Source: Phycisphaerae bacterium
GTDB lineage: Bacteria; Planctomycetota; Phycisphaerae; Sedimentisphaerales; SG8-4
DNA length: 17,038 bases
Reading direction: 5' to 3'
Assembly: GCA_030603035.1 (NCBI GenBank)
Contig: JAUVYQ010000045.1
Coordinates: 1-17,038, forward strand
Shown in pieces: positions 1 to 6,913 of the stretch (positions are counted from its first letter, which is position 1; each line of letters begins with the position of its first letter). The notes below the pieces were generated by a model, which was not told the origin of the DNA, ran no database searches, and saw only the letters and a list, made by a program, of their open reading frames with translations. The translations under genes and the position numbers were made by a program.

Positions 1-1
1 G

Positions 2-133
2 CGGACGCATAGCTGGATGAACCGCTTCCGCCGCATCCTGACGCGGTGGGAAAAGAAACCTGAGAATTATTTGAGCTTGCTTCATTTTGTCTGTGCTATA
101 ATTACGTTCCGTTGTTCAGGGTTATTCGGATAG
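2..133 (+). pseudogene. C-terminal fragment of IS5-family transposase (runs off the left edge)
   Basis: Reading from base 2 gives 43 codons to a TAG at 131-133, starting RTHSWMNRFRR and containing TRWEKKPENYL and a hydrophobic end closing in SGLFG. This matches the C-terminal end of IS5-family (IS427-like) DDE transposases, where an 'ERTHSW.NRFRR..RWEKK..NYL' block follows the last catalytic glutamate. The rest of the gene lies outside the window, so I cannot tell whether the element is intact. It converges on the lipoprotein gene that ends at 214. Family assignment is from recognised sequence; the IS boundary was not found. Confidence 0.75.
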
Positions 134-145
134 GCTCTTAGTCTG

Positions 146-181
146 GCACCAAAAGAGCTTCGGCTCACGCCGTTTTGGTGC
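146..181. repeat. Inverted repeat between convergent genes
   Basis: GCACCAAAA (146-154) is perfectly complementary to TTTTGGTGC (173-181), with a nested CGGC/GCCG stem (161-164 and 169-172) around a TCAC loop. It lies between the transposase stop and the 3' end of the convergent lipoprotein gene. It may be a bidirectional terminator or part of the IS5 right end. No long T tract follows on either strand, so the terminator role is only a suggestion. Confidence 0.45.
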
Positions 182-213
182 TGGACTCAATGCTCGGAAC
201 CTGATACCCTGCT

Positions 214-1788
214 TTATGGTATATCCAGCGGGTCGATATCCCTGAGCCTCTCGGCAGAAATCTCGTACGGATACTTTTCCAGGAGCTCTTTTCTGTAGTT
301 CTCCAGGGCGGCATTTCTTTGTTCGTCCTGCATTACCATTTTGATATGGTCTTTTATACTGCTTGAGTATTCTTTCATTTTGCCGGGCGTCTTTTCTAAT
401 ATTTTAACGATGCGCCACTTGACCTGCCCACGATAAAAGCCCTTTACCGGACCCACTATTTCATTCGGGTCGCCCTTCCATAAGTCCTTGAAGAATATTG
501 CCTCGTTGTGGCCAGAAGTATTGAAGGGAGATGCTTTTTTTTGCAAAGAGTATTTTTGTCTGACCGCCTTGAAGTCCTTGCCGCCGTCTAATTCGTCTTT
601 GACCTTCTGGGCCGTTTTAAGATCTTGACACCAGATTTGGTCAATCCTGAGGGTATTCTGTGTCCCGAATGCCCCCTTGTTCTTCTCGAAGTAGGCGATT
701 ATCTGCTCTTCGCTTATTGGGCCCGAAATGTCCTTGACCTTTTCCCTCTGGGCTTTGTTAAACAGGTGCATATCTTCCTGGTCTCTTATTTCCTTTAGTA
801 AATTTTCATCCTTGTCGAGTCCAAGTAACCTGGCCTCGGCCACGAAAACCGGCGTCCTTATGGCCTTGTCTAATAACCGTTCAACGCCCGCTACGGTATG
901 CAAATCCCTCGGACGGGACGGTGGAGACATTTTGCACAAAGTATCGAACCAGTCTTTCAATGTTACTTTTCCGGTATCATACGCTGCCAGAACAATGTTT
1001 TTCTCTTCCGGCGTCAATTCATTTTTTATTTGAGGGATGCGGACAAGTCTCATTCTGCGCGGCTCTTTCGGGTGCAGCAGCAGTCTTTGATGGATTCGGG
1101 CTGCTTCGGGGAAATTACCACTTAACTTTTGAAGATGGCGCTTTTCACAGAGCTCTTTGTAATACTGACTTAAGATGATGTTTGCTTTTGCCCTTCCGAC
1201 CATTTCCTGAGCCTGTGCCCGGCTCAACTTTGGATTGGTTTTTATCTTTTCGTCAATTTCTGCCTCCGTAACTGTTATTTTGCCTTTCAGGTAGTTTGCC
1301 AATAATAGGCTTGTAAGTTTTTTCCCCTTAAATCGCTTAAGCGATGCCTGGATTGTTTCATCTTCCAGATAGTTGAGCTTTCGCCCTTCTATCACCATCG
1401 CTTTTTCAGCTATCATTTTCAGAAGTACCGTTTTTGCGTTGACCGGTTCAGCTTGTTTTTGGTACTGCCGGTACTTGGGTTGCAGCTCGCTGATTATTCT
1501 TTTCTCAAGCTCTTCTATTGTGATGACGTAATCGCCTATTTTCGCAATCGCAGGTGCAGGTAAAAACGAAGTGGCGGGGGCTGGTTTTGTTTCCGGCGGC
1601 GTTGTCTCAATGGCTATCGGTTTGCCGGCTGTATCGACTGCTCCGGCTATGCCGGGCGCGGTTGTGTCGCAGGAATGGCAAAGCAATATTAACAGGCCCA
1701 GAAAACATAAACCGACACCCTGATTCCCTCGCCGCAAGGCGTCCCCAAGCGGAGATACCCGGATACCCTGATTTCCTGATTTCCTCAT
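214..1788 (-). CDS. SurA/PpiC-like peptidyl-prolyl isomerase (parvulin-type) lipoprotein
   Basis: A 524-residue protein. A basic N-terminus is followed by a hydrophobic stretch (about residues 26-37) and CHSC, a lipobox-like end (Cys37 or Cys40), suggesting an exported, lipid-anchored protein. Residues about 82-230 resemble a SurA-type chaperone N-domain (IGDYVITIEELEKRI, then helical K/E-rich sequence). Residues about 365-465 resemble a parvulin rotamase domain (ISEEQIIAYFEKNKGAFG; DFKAVRQKYS; IVGPVKG; WRIVKILEKTPGK), followed by a helical tail. By family it would fold or escort outer-membrane or periplasmic proteins. The ATG at 1788 is supported by an AGGAGA ribosome site about 10 bases upstream. 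Residues 4-25 are encoded by a dispersed-repeat-like stretch (1720-1785), so the signal region may be altered. It appears monocistronic in this window. Overall fold moderately sure; isomerase activity not shown. Confidence 0.75.
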   Translation of the reverse strand: MRKSGNQGIRVSPLGDALRRGNQGVGLCFLGLLILLCHSCDTTAPGIAGAVDTAGKPIAIETTPPETKPAPATSFLPAPAIAKIGDYVITIEELEKRIISELQPKYRQYQKQAEPVNAKTVLLKMIAEKAMVIEGRKLNYLEDETIQASLKRFKGKKLTSLLLANYLKGKITVTEAEIDEKIKTNPKLSRAQAQEMVGRAKANIILSQYYKELCEKRHLQKLSGNFPEAARIHQRLLLHPKEPRRMRLVRIPQIKNELTPEEKNIVLAAYDTGKVTLKDWFDTLCKMSPPSRPRDLHTVAGVERLLDKAIRTPVFVAEARLLGLDKDENLLKEIRDQEDMHLFNKAQREKVKDISGPISEEQIIAYFEKNKGAFGTQNTLRIDQIWCQDLKTAQKVKDELDGGKDFKAVRQKYSLQKKASPFNTSGHNEAIFFKDLWKGDPNEIVGPVKGFYRGQVKWRIVKILEKTPGKMKEYSSSIKDHIKMVMQDEQRNAALENYRKELLEKYPYEISAERLRDIDPLDIP

Positions 1789-1814
1789 CGTGCATATTCT
1801 CCTTATTCAAATGT

Positions 1815-1840
1815 TCAAATTTTTGCCTCAAATTTTTGCC
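1815..1840. repeat. 13-bp tandem duplication
   Basis: TCAAATTTTTGCC occurs twice in tandem (1815-1827 and 1828-1840), just upstream of the lipoprotein start on the minus strand. It is probably a replication-slippage duplication in the promoter or leader region of that gene. Confidence 0.6.
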
Positions 1841-1910
1841 GAATATCAATTACATTCTTTTCAGCAACTTTGGCATCCAATAGAGTTTTTTGTAGGTCTA
1901 TACTGCTCTT

Positions 1911-1937
1911 GATTGAAAAATCCTGTATTTTTCAATC
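1911..1937. other. Perfect 11-bp hairpin inside the IS630 left end
   Basis: GATTGAAAAAT (1911-1921) and ATTTTTCAATC (1927-1937) are perfect reverse complements around the 5-base loop CCTGT. The hairpin sits between the left terminus and the transposase start. It could insulate the transposase from outside transcription, or the two arms could be paired transposase-binding sites. The structure is seen directly; its role is inference. Confidence 0.6.
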
Positions 1938-1969
1938 AGAAAGCACCTTGTGTCCGATAAACAGTATAT

Positions 1970-2995
1970 ATGAAGGATTATACGTTGTCAAAAGAAAAAA
2001 TAGCTGAACTTGAAAAATTTCATCGTTCCTTGCGTGATAAACGTCACGCCGACCGCGTCAAAGCGGTCATTGCTTTATCCAGAGGATGGTCGGCGGCTCA
2101 GGTAGCGGAGATTCTTCTCTTTGATGAGAAAACGTCCCGGCACTATTTCGAGCGTTATCAGCAAGGCGGTCTCAAGGCGTTGCTGGATGACCACTATTCC
2201 GGAGCAGAGCCAAAGCTTGACACGCATCAAATGAGCGAGCTTGAAAGTTATCTTGAAGAACATATTCTGCCCGACGCTAAATCGGTCATTGCTCATATTG
2301 ACAAACAGTACGGGGTGCGTTACTCGGTCAGCGGAGTCACCGATCTGCTGCATCGCCTTGGATTTTCCTACAAAAAGCCAACGCATGTTCCCGGCAAACA
2401 AGACCCCGCCCAACAACAGGCATTTCTCAAAGAATATGAACACATCAAAACAAACAAGGGTGAAAACGATCCGATATATTTCGCCGATGCCACCCATCCG
2501 CAGCACAACAGCATTCCATCTTACGGCTGGATTAAGAAGGGGCAGGAAAAAGAACTTAAAGCCAACTGTGGGCGTCAGCGTTTGAATATCAACGGGGCCA
2601 TCAACATCGAAACGCTGGAGCCGACGACCGGATTTTATGACACGATCAATGCCGATTCCGCTATCGATTTGTTCGCCAAGATTGAGGCCAAGCATCCCGA
2701 TTCAAATGTAATTTATGTCATTGTTGACAACGCCCGGTACTATCGTTCACGTCTGCTGAAGAAGCATCTGAAGGGGACGAAGATCAAATTGATATTCTTG
2801 CCGCCATACTCGCCGAATTTGAATCTGATTGAGCGGTATTGGAAGTTTTTCAAGAAAAAAGTGCTGAACAATCGCTATTATGAAACGTTTGAGGAATTCA
2901 AGCGGGCATGCGAAAGTTTTTTTCGAAAGCGGAAGAAATACATGCCGGAATTGCAAATGCTGCTGACCGAAAATTTTCACATTCAGGCTGCTTGA
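1970..2995 (+). CDS. IS630-family DD34E transposase
   Basis: A 341-residue protein of normal length for IS630 transposases. Residues about 24-70 form a helix-turn-helix (RVKAVIALSRGWSAAQVAEIL), followed by a second winged-helix part (about 95-135). The catalytic domain has Asp173 (FADATH), Asp253 (VIVDNARYY) and Glu288 in the signature PPYSPNLNLIERYW. The last two are separated by 34 residues, the Tc1/IS630 DD34E spacing. The frame is uninterrupted, so the enzyme may be active; it would cut and paste the element into TA targets. No clear Shine-Dalgarno site precedes the ATG, so translation may be weak. The TGA stop (2993-2995) falls inside the right terminal region. Confidence 0.93.
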   Translation: MKDYTLSKEKIAELEKFHRSLRDKRHADRVKAVIALSRGWSAAQVAEILLFDEKTSRHYFERYQQGGLKALLDDHYSGAEPKLDTHQMSELESYLEEHILPDAKSVIAHIDKQYGVRYSVSGVTDLLHRLGFSYKKPTHVPGKQDPAQQQAFLKEYEHIKTNKGENDPIYFADATHPQHNSIPSYGWIKKGQEKELKANCGRQRLNINGAINIETLEPTTGFYDTINADSAIDLFAKIEAKHPDSNVIYVIVDNARYYRSRLLKKHLKGTKIKLIFLPPYSPNLNLIERYWKFFKKKVLNNRYYETFEEFKRACESFFRKRKKYMPELQMLLTENFHIQAA

Positions 2996-3081
2996 AAAAG
3001 GGAAAACTTAACCGTGTACAGTATAATTATAACCTCCCTATCGGGGTTAGCAAGGCTAAATCGCCCGCTGGTCATACTTGA

Positions 3082-3354
3082 GCCCCCCTGTTTTCGTCGA
3101 ACGCCGAGACCGTCGCTATCATACATGAGTTCGTTGTTCGGGTGAGGGCTGAAACGGACGCTGAGCAGCTCCAGATACTGTGCCGGACGATGGACTTGAC
3201 CATCAAAAACAGGCTGGAATTTACGCACTGTGAGTATCTCATAGAAGTTCTGGGGACGGATGCAAGTGCAGTATTTGGGGCCGTTGAGCCGGTGGCCAGG
3301 GAGACTTCGATTTCAAGTTTCATCTTTGATTGCAGGCGGGGGGATTGGGTTTGA
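3082..3354 (+). pseudogene. Unidentified ORF remnant
   Basis: The frame is open from 3082 (after a TGA at 3079) to a stop at 3352-3354. It reads ETVAIIHEFVVRVRAE, LCRTMDLTIKNRLEF, EYLIEVLGTDASAVFG and similar, which has the amphipathic composition of a real protein. It lacks an ATG with a ribosome site; a GTG lies at 3142. The stop falls in a G/T-rich repeat (GATTGGGTTTG). I read it as the tail of a protein cut by the IS630 insertion or by decay. I do not recognise the family. Confidence 0.3.
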
Positions 3355-3463
3355 TTGGGTTTGTTTTTTCGAGTCGGGCGGGGTGGGTCATTTTTATAAT
3401 CCTTTGCGGGAAAGAGGGTTGCATTAGTTTTGTCCTTAAGAAGATTGGCTTTGTTTTGCATAA
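3344..3463 (-). repeat. Dispersed planctomycete-type repeat, copy A ('MQNKANL...KNKPNQTQ' on the minus strand)
   Basis: Read on the minus strand from 3461 this gives MQNKANLLKDKTN and then RKNKPNQTQSP. The plus strand carries ATTGGGTTTG units at 3344 and 3354 and ends with ATTGGCTTTGTTTTGCATAA (3444-3463). The same 20-base end, differing at one position, closes copy B at 15901-15920. There is no ribosome site before the ATG, and composition is extremely biased to K/N/Q/T/P. I treat it as a non-coding dispersed repeat although it is open as a reading frame. Confidence 0.65.
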
Positions 3464-3543
3464 TCAGGTCATAATTTTTTGGGGAGGAGGGCAGGATAGG
3501 CGGTTTGTGAGACGGCGGCCTTGAGCTGACGGGTTCGGGGCCG

Positions 3544-3852
3544 ATGGAGATCTGGCTGGCGTGAAGGATTCCCCTTGCGCCGTTATTGAGTGTCAGCGCC
3601 TGGCCATATACGATGCGTGACCTGGAACGTGCGAGCCATACCTATGAACTGCCTTGCCGTGACACTATCACGGTTAATATCGATTACAAGCAAATGGGAG
3701 TCGGTGGCGATAACAGTTGGAGCGTTAAAGTACATCCCGAATACACGCTTCCGGCAAAGCCTTATAGTTATAGTTTCTGTTTGCGTCCCTTTGTCGCGAA
3801 AATTGACGAGATGCCGAGTGTTGCCCGTGGTGGTTGGCCAGTGGTTGACTGA
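3544..3852 (+). pseudogene. lacZ: 3' relic of GH2 beta-galactosidase (LacZ small-chain domain)
   Basis: From 3583 the frame reads LLSVSAWPYTMRDLERASHT, then YELPCRDTITVNIDYKQMGV, GGDNSWSVKVHPEYTLPAKP and YSYSFCLRPF, ending in TGA at 3850-3852. This is the hallmark C-terminal end of LacZ-type beta-galactosidases: 'ELP.RDT...ID..Q.GVGGD.SWG', then 'PEY.LPA..Y.Y.F.LRP'. Upstream in the same frame MEIWLA (3544-3561) fits the preceding strand of the domain, but a TGA follows at 3562-3564. The catalytic domains are absent. The remnant retains only about 90 of roughly 1000 residues and cannot be active. It points to a lost sugar-utilisation gene beside the GH4 operon. Confidence 0.82.
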
Positions 3853-3933
3853 CCTGCTAATCATCCGTAATTGCTCTATGGATTTAGCCAAAGACCGCCA
3901 TACTCTTTACATATTTTATGTGAACGCAATGGA

Positions 3934-5037
3934 TTAAAGCACAAACCTGCGTCCTTCGTCGAGCATGACGAGATAGTTTTCCAACGGTATGTAATTTGCC
4001 ACAGTATTGCCAGTACCAAGACAATATCCGCCATCAGGCATGCAAATATCCAGAGTCTCTCTGACACGTTTGCGAATAGACTGCTCATCGCCGCAACAGA
4101 GAAAGTCCATATCGATCCCGCCCAGAATTGCTATTCGATCACCATATCTTTTTTTCGCCTCGGTGACCGGCATTATCACATCCTCATACGAATGCTTTGC
4201 ATCAATTTGCACATCGTCGATAAGATCGTTCATTATTTCGTCGAGTTTGCCGCAGCTATGCAAGAAATAAGGCCTGCCCTTCTCATGTGCCACTTCGGCG
4301 CATCGCCTGTGCCAGATCAAAACCTTTTTGCGCAGGATATCAGGCGCCAACAATGTTGAAGTTCTATAGCCCATATCGTCCGAACCCCAAACCAGCTTTA
4401 TGCAGGAAAAATCACATAACGCAGTTGTATACTTAACGTAAAATCTGCCGACCTTATCAAAAATCGCATCGACCAAATCGGGGTCGTCATATAATTTTAA
4501 GCAAAGCGTCTCGTAGCCTAACAACCATGTTGTCATCTCCAGCACAGATGCCGTCAGGTCGTAACAACCCATATTTTCCGGTAGATTCCTGTCAAGCCAT
4601 TCCAGCGGACCAAAATCAATATCCGCAACTTCAGGCCAGGGGTAATTTTCAAAATCTTTCTCTGATTGTATTGGTCCGACGTGTTCATCAATCCACTCCC
4701 TGTTGCTGCGTTTTTGGCCATGAATCGATGTTGTATCCTCCGTCACAACTATATTTGTTTTAAAAGCATCCCAAGCCAATGGGACACAAAACACATCATA
4801 ACCTAAAAAGCTGTGCAGTTTTATCTCTCTTGCCAGATAAGCATAGCGATCTTGTCGGCCAGCGCTCAAATCAAATCGCTGACAGAGTTGCTCTTTGATT
4901 TCTTCGTCCAAAAAAAGCTCAATATTATGAACTCTTTTCGGCACAACGGTTCGACGAATAACGGACAGAAGAGCATCAACATCCGGCGTAATCTTTTTGT
5001 CCAATAATCTCATAATGTCCTTTACAATCCGTATCAT
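3934..5037 (-). CDS. UroD-like protein (MtaA/CmuA-type methyltransferase fold)
   Basis: A 367-residue protein of the uroporphyrinogen decarboxylase superfamily. It has VVPKRVHNIELF near the N-terminus, FLGYDVFCVP, a central DDMGYRTSTLLAPDIL, then YFLHSCGKLDEIMNDLIDD (His260, Cys262) and ILGGIDMDFL, with GGYCLGTGN (Cys339) near the end. The HxCG motif is the zinc-ligand motif of the methyltransferase branch (MtaA, MtbA, CmuA) and is not typical of haem-pathway HemE. It is the second gene after GH4 on the same strand (about 100 bp gap), so probably co-transcribed and linked to sugar metabolism. No corrinoid protein or methyltransferase partner is nearby, so substrate and reaction are unknown. 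The start is uncertain: the ATG at 5013 has AAAGGA four bases upstream, whereas the longer start at 5037 has no well-spaced site. Confidence 0.82.
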   Translation of the reverse strand: MIRIVKDIMRLLDKKITPDVDALLSVIRRTVVPKRVHNIELFLDEEIKEQLCQRFDLSAGRQDRYAYLAREIKLHSFLGYDVFCVPLAWDAFKTNIVVTEDTTSIHGQKRSNREWIDEHVGPIQSEKDFENYPWPEVADIDFGPLEWLDRNLPENMGCYDLTASVLEMTTWLLGYETLCLKLYDDPDLVDAIFDKVGRFYVKYTTALCDFSCIKLVWGSDDMGYRTSTLLAPDILRKKVLIWHRRCAEVAHEKGRPYFLHSCGKLDEIMNDLIDDVQIDAKHSYEDVIMPVTEAKKRYGDRIAILGGIDMDFLCCGDEQSIRKRVRETLDICMPDGGYCLGTGNTVANYIPLENYLVMLDEGRRFVL

Positions 5038-5137
5038 ACCCTTCAGGATAATAAACTCCCGCGAGTAAAATTATAATTTGTTGTTCTAAACTTAGTTATC
5101 TTCGGACTAACGAGGAATTTCAATTGAGGTCAGTATA

Positions 5138-6487
5138 TCAAGAAAATCGGGTATCATATTTGCTGTTATAGTTGAGGATATCATCGAGAAGTTTTTCAGC
5201 TATGGTCATGCTGTGAACATAGGGATCGAGCAGTAAAGCCTGCATCGCTTTTTCTTTCGAGCCTGTAGCAGCGGCGTCAGCAATAAGATTGTTAATACTT
5301 CCAAGAAGCGCACAGTAAGGAGCAATCTGGTCCGGCAAAGGCCCAACGTTCATAAGGTTGACACTGTCCGAGCCGATGATACCGGGCACTTCAACAATTA
5401 CCTCCGGTGGTAAATTCGAAATGGCACCATTATTGACCAGATTCATCGCTGGGAAATACGACGGTCTTGCACTAATCATAATACGCGGAATCTCAAGGCT
5501 CAAATATCCGGTTCGTCTTCGCGCGATGAATTCACGCGCGCTTTCGGCATCGTTAATTTCGGCGGCAATTTTTTCCCATGCGTTCGCATCACGGTTACCA
5601 AACCATTTATCAACCGGATACGGGCCCATCCCCATGGCCTTATGTACGGTCTTGTTGGTAAACCACAAATAATCCGCTAAATGATTGTCCGCAGGCGATG
5701 GAAAGAGTCCGAGTTTTTTACAAATTAAAGCTGAATACTTATATCCCTGTGGAATCAGTTCAGGTTTTTCCATACATTCACGAAGCCTTGGATATAAATC
5801 TTCTCCGGTTGAGGCCGACCTTATCTCAAGTGCCCACTGACAATGATTAATCCCGGCAAGTGTAATTTCGATGTTACCGGCAGGGACCATAAATTCCCGC
5901 TCGACCGGGTCAGCCTGCCGCAATGAAGGGTCACGGTCTGTCATATCAAGCAACTGTTCCAGTGCCATCTGTACCAATTCGTGGCCGCTACAATAACCGA
6001 CGTGCTTAACATTGGTGTGCCTTTGTACCGCTGCCACCAGTTTCGAAAGCGGATTATTTTCCATTATAAGCCAGGCATCGGGACAAATACGTTCAATATC
6101 TGCACAAAGGTCGAGCATTACTGGCACGTGTCGAATCGACATACCCACGCTCGGAGGCCCGGATGTAACCGCTTCAAGAGGATGGATATCGTACTTGTTG
6201 GATATTTCAAATTCTTTTTTCCAAGCTTCTTTCTGGTTGACGGCAAAAAAAGCATAAACAAAAGTTGCTCCTTCAAGTGCCTCTTCGCGGTCTGTGTGTC
6301 CTTGGATAATGACATCCCAGCCGACAGTTTCGTTCAATAGTTTCGCTATTTTGATTTCATGTTTTAACCGTTTGGGCCGGCGGTCAACAAGAGCGAGGCT
6401 CGAGCCCTTAAATTTTTCAATCTTGAAAAACTCCTGGAGAAAAAATTCGGTGAACTGACTGCCTGAACCAATAATGACAAATTTCAT
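5138..6487 (-). CDS. GH4-family NAD/metal-dependent glycosidase (alpha-galactosidase-like)
   Basis: About 449 residues. The N-terminal Rossmann motif KFVIIGSGSQFTEFF binds NAD. ALVDRRPKRL ends the dinucleotide fold, and MENNPLSK is the conserved NNP block. GYCSGHE supplies the metal Cys (about residue 166) and AGINHCQW the metal His (about 215). DLYPRL, a tyrosine-bearing NHLADYLWF segment and a VEVPGIIGSD strand follow, as in family 4. GH4 enzymes act in the cytoplasm by oxidation at C3, elimination and re-addition, on alpha- or beta-glycosides, phosphorylated or not; specificity cannot be read here. The usual Cys-His pair is replaced by Cys-Ser-Gly-His. The ATG at 6487 is preferred because AAGGAG lies 7 bases upstream and it gives the usual MKxxxIGxGS start; the frame is open to an ATG at 6508. 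First gene of an operon with the UroD-like protein, under a region holding two repeated operator-like sites. Confidence 0.87.
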   Translation of the reverse strand: MKFVIIGSGSQFTEFFLQEFFKIEKFKGSSLALVDRRPKRLKHEIKIAKLLNETVGWDVIIQGHTDREEALEGATFVYAFFAVNQKEAWKKEFEISNKYDIHPLEAVTSGPPSVGMSIRHVPVMLDLCADIERICPDAWLIMENNPLSKLVAAVQRHTNVKHVGYCSGHELVQMALEQLLDMTDRDPSLRQADPVEREFMVPAGNIEITLAGINHCQWALEIRSASTGEDLYPRLRECMEKPELIPQGYKYSALICKKLGLFPSPADNHLADYLWFTNKTVHKAMGMGPYPVDKWFGNRDANAWEKIAAEINDAESAREFIARRRTGYLSLEIPRIMISARPSYFPAMNLVNNGAISNLPPEVIVEVPGIIGSDSVNLMNVGPLPDQIAPYCALLGSINNLIADAAATGSKEKAMQALLLDPYVHSMTIAEKLLDDILNYNSKYDTRFS

Positions 6488-6546
6488 CTTCTTGCTCCTT
6501 CTGGACATGATTTACCTGACATTTCCCATTTAAACGCTTAAAAAAC

Positions 6547-6563
6547 GTAACCGTTCACGGGTA
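6547..6563. promoter_or_regulatory. Operator-like site 1 (CGTAACCGTTCACGGGT)
   Basis: An exact 17-bp copy of site 2, with a palindromic core CCGT-TC-ACGG, about 60 bp upstream of the GH4 start. The even palindrome with a short centre resembles binding sites of LacI- or GntR-type sugar regulators. No regulator gene is in the window. Confidence 0.6.
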
Positions 6564-6684
6564 TTTCTACTGTATCAGGCGACGCACCCAACATCAAATA
6601 CCCAACATCTAATCTTTCAATTCACCTTGTAACACACACAACGTTGGAATTCAAGAAAATAATCTGTATTATTCAAAAAATAAT

Positions 6685-6701
6685 CGTAACCGTTCACGGG
6701 T
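6685..6701. promoter_or_regulatory. Operator-like site 2 (CGTAACCGTTCACGGGT)
   Basis: The second exact copy, in the same orientation, 138 bp from site 1 (about 13 helical turns), which would suit DNA looping. It is followed by the palindrome GGTTTAAACC (6699-6708). It lies between the divergent GH4 and TPR genes and could affect either. Confidence 0.6.
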
Positions 6702-6791
6702 TTAAACCAGCGTTTATAGCTCAATATAGCTGTTTTTTGTTATTGTGCAGGGTATTTTTAAGATTTATTCATTCGACCAATTTTTTACTTG

Positions 6792-6853
6792 CCCCGTTAG
6801 AGACTTTTTGGTATTAGCAATTTATTGTGCAAGATTAGGCGGCTCTAACGTTG
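6792..6853. repeat. Small palindromic element, 'CCCGTTAGA' family, copy 1
   Basis: CGTTAGAG (6795-6802, preceded by CCC) and CTCTAACG (6843-6850) form an 8-bp inverted repeat around a 40-base centre. The left edge GCCCCGTTAGA matches the element inserted in uxaE. It lies directly upstream of the TPR lipoprotein gene. Confidence 0.5.
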
Positions 6854-6913
6854 TGGCTTGCAAAGGTTCGTGCGGCACGGCAAAATAGGAACCCTTCAGT
6901 AGGGAGGCGAGAA

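Larger units (their letters stand above)
1901..3023 (+). mobile_element. Complete IS630-family insertion sequence
   Basis: The proposed ends are TACTG at 1901 and CAGTA ending at 3023, each flanked outside by TA (1899-1900 and 3024-3025), the target duplication typical of IS630/Tc1. The terminal repeats are weak beyond TACTG (about 13 of 24 positions match). Both ends share a subterminal TTTTTCAA[TG]C about 25-28 bases in, a likely transposase contact. The 1123-bp element carries one transposase gene whose stop lies inside the right end. It separates the lipoprotein gene from the degenerate DNA at 3024-3933. Confidence 0.75.

Noticed and set aside
2075..2695. 206-codon minus-strand open frame across the IS630 transposase
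   Set aside because: It is antisense to a clear DD34E transposase with all motifs on the plus strand; no ribosome site or recognisable domain.
3583..3891. 102-codon minus-strand open frame
   Set aside because: It is antisense to the lacZ relic, whose plus-strand translation matches the LacZ C-terminal domain.
3934..5037. Genuine haem-pathway HemE
   Set aside because: The HxCG ligand motif, the sugar-gene context and the presence of a second diverged copy fit the methyltransferase branch better; no haem genes are nearby.
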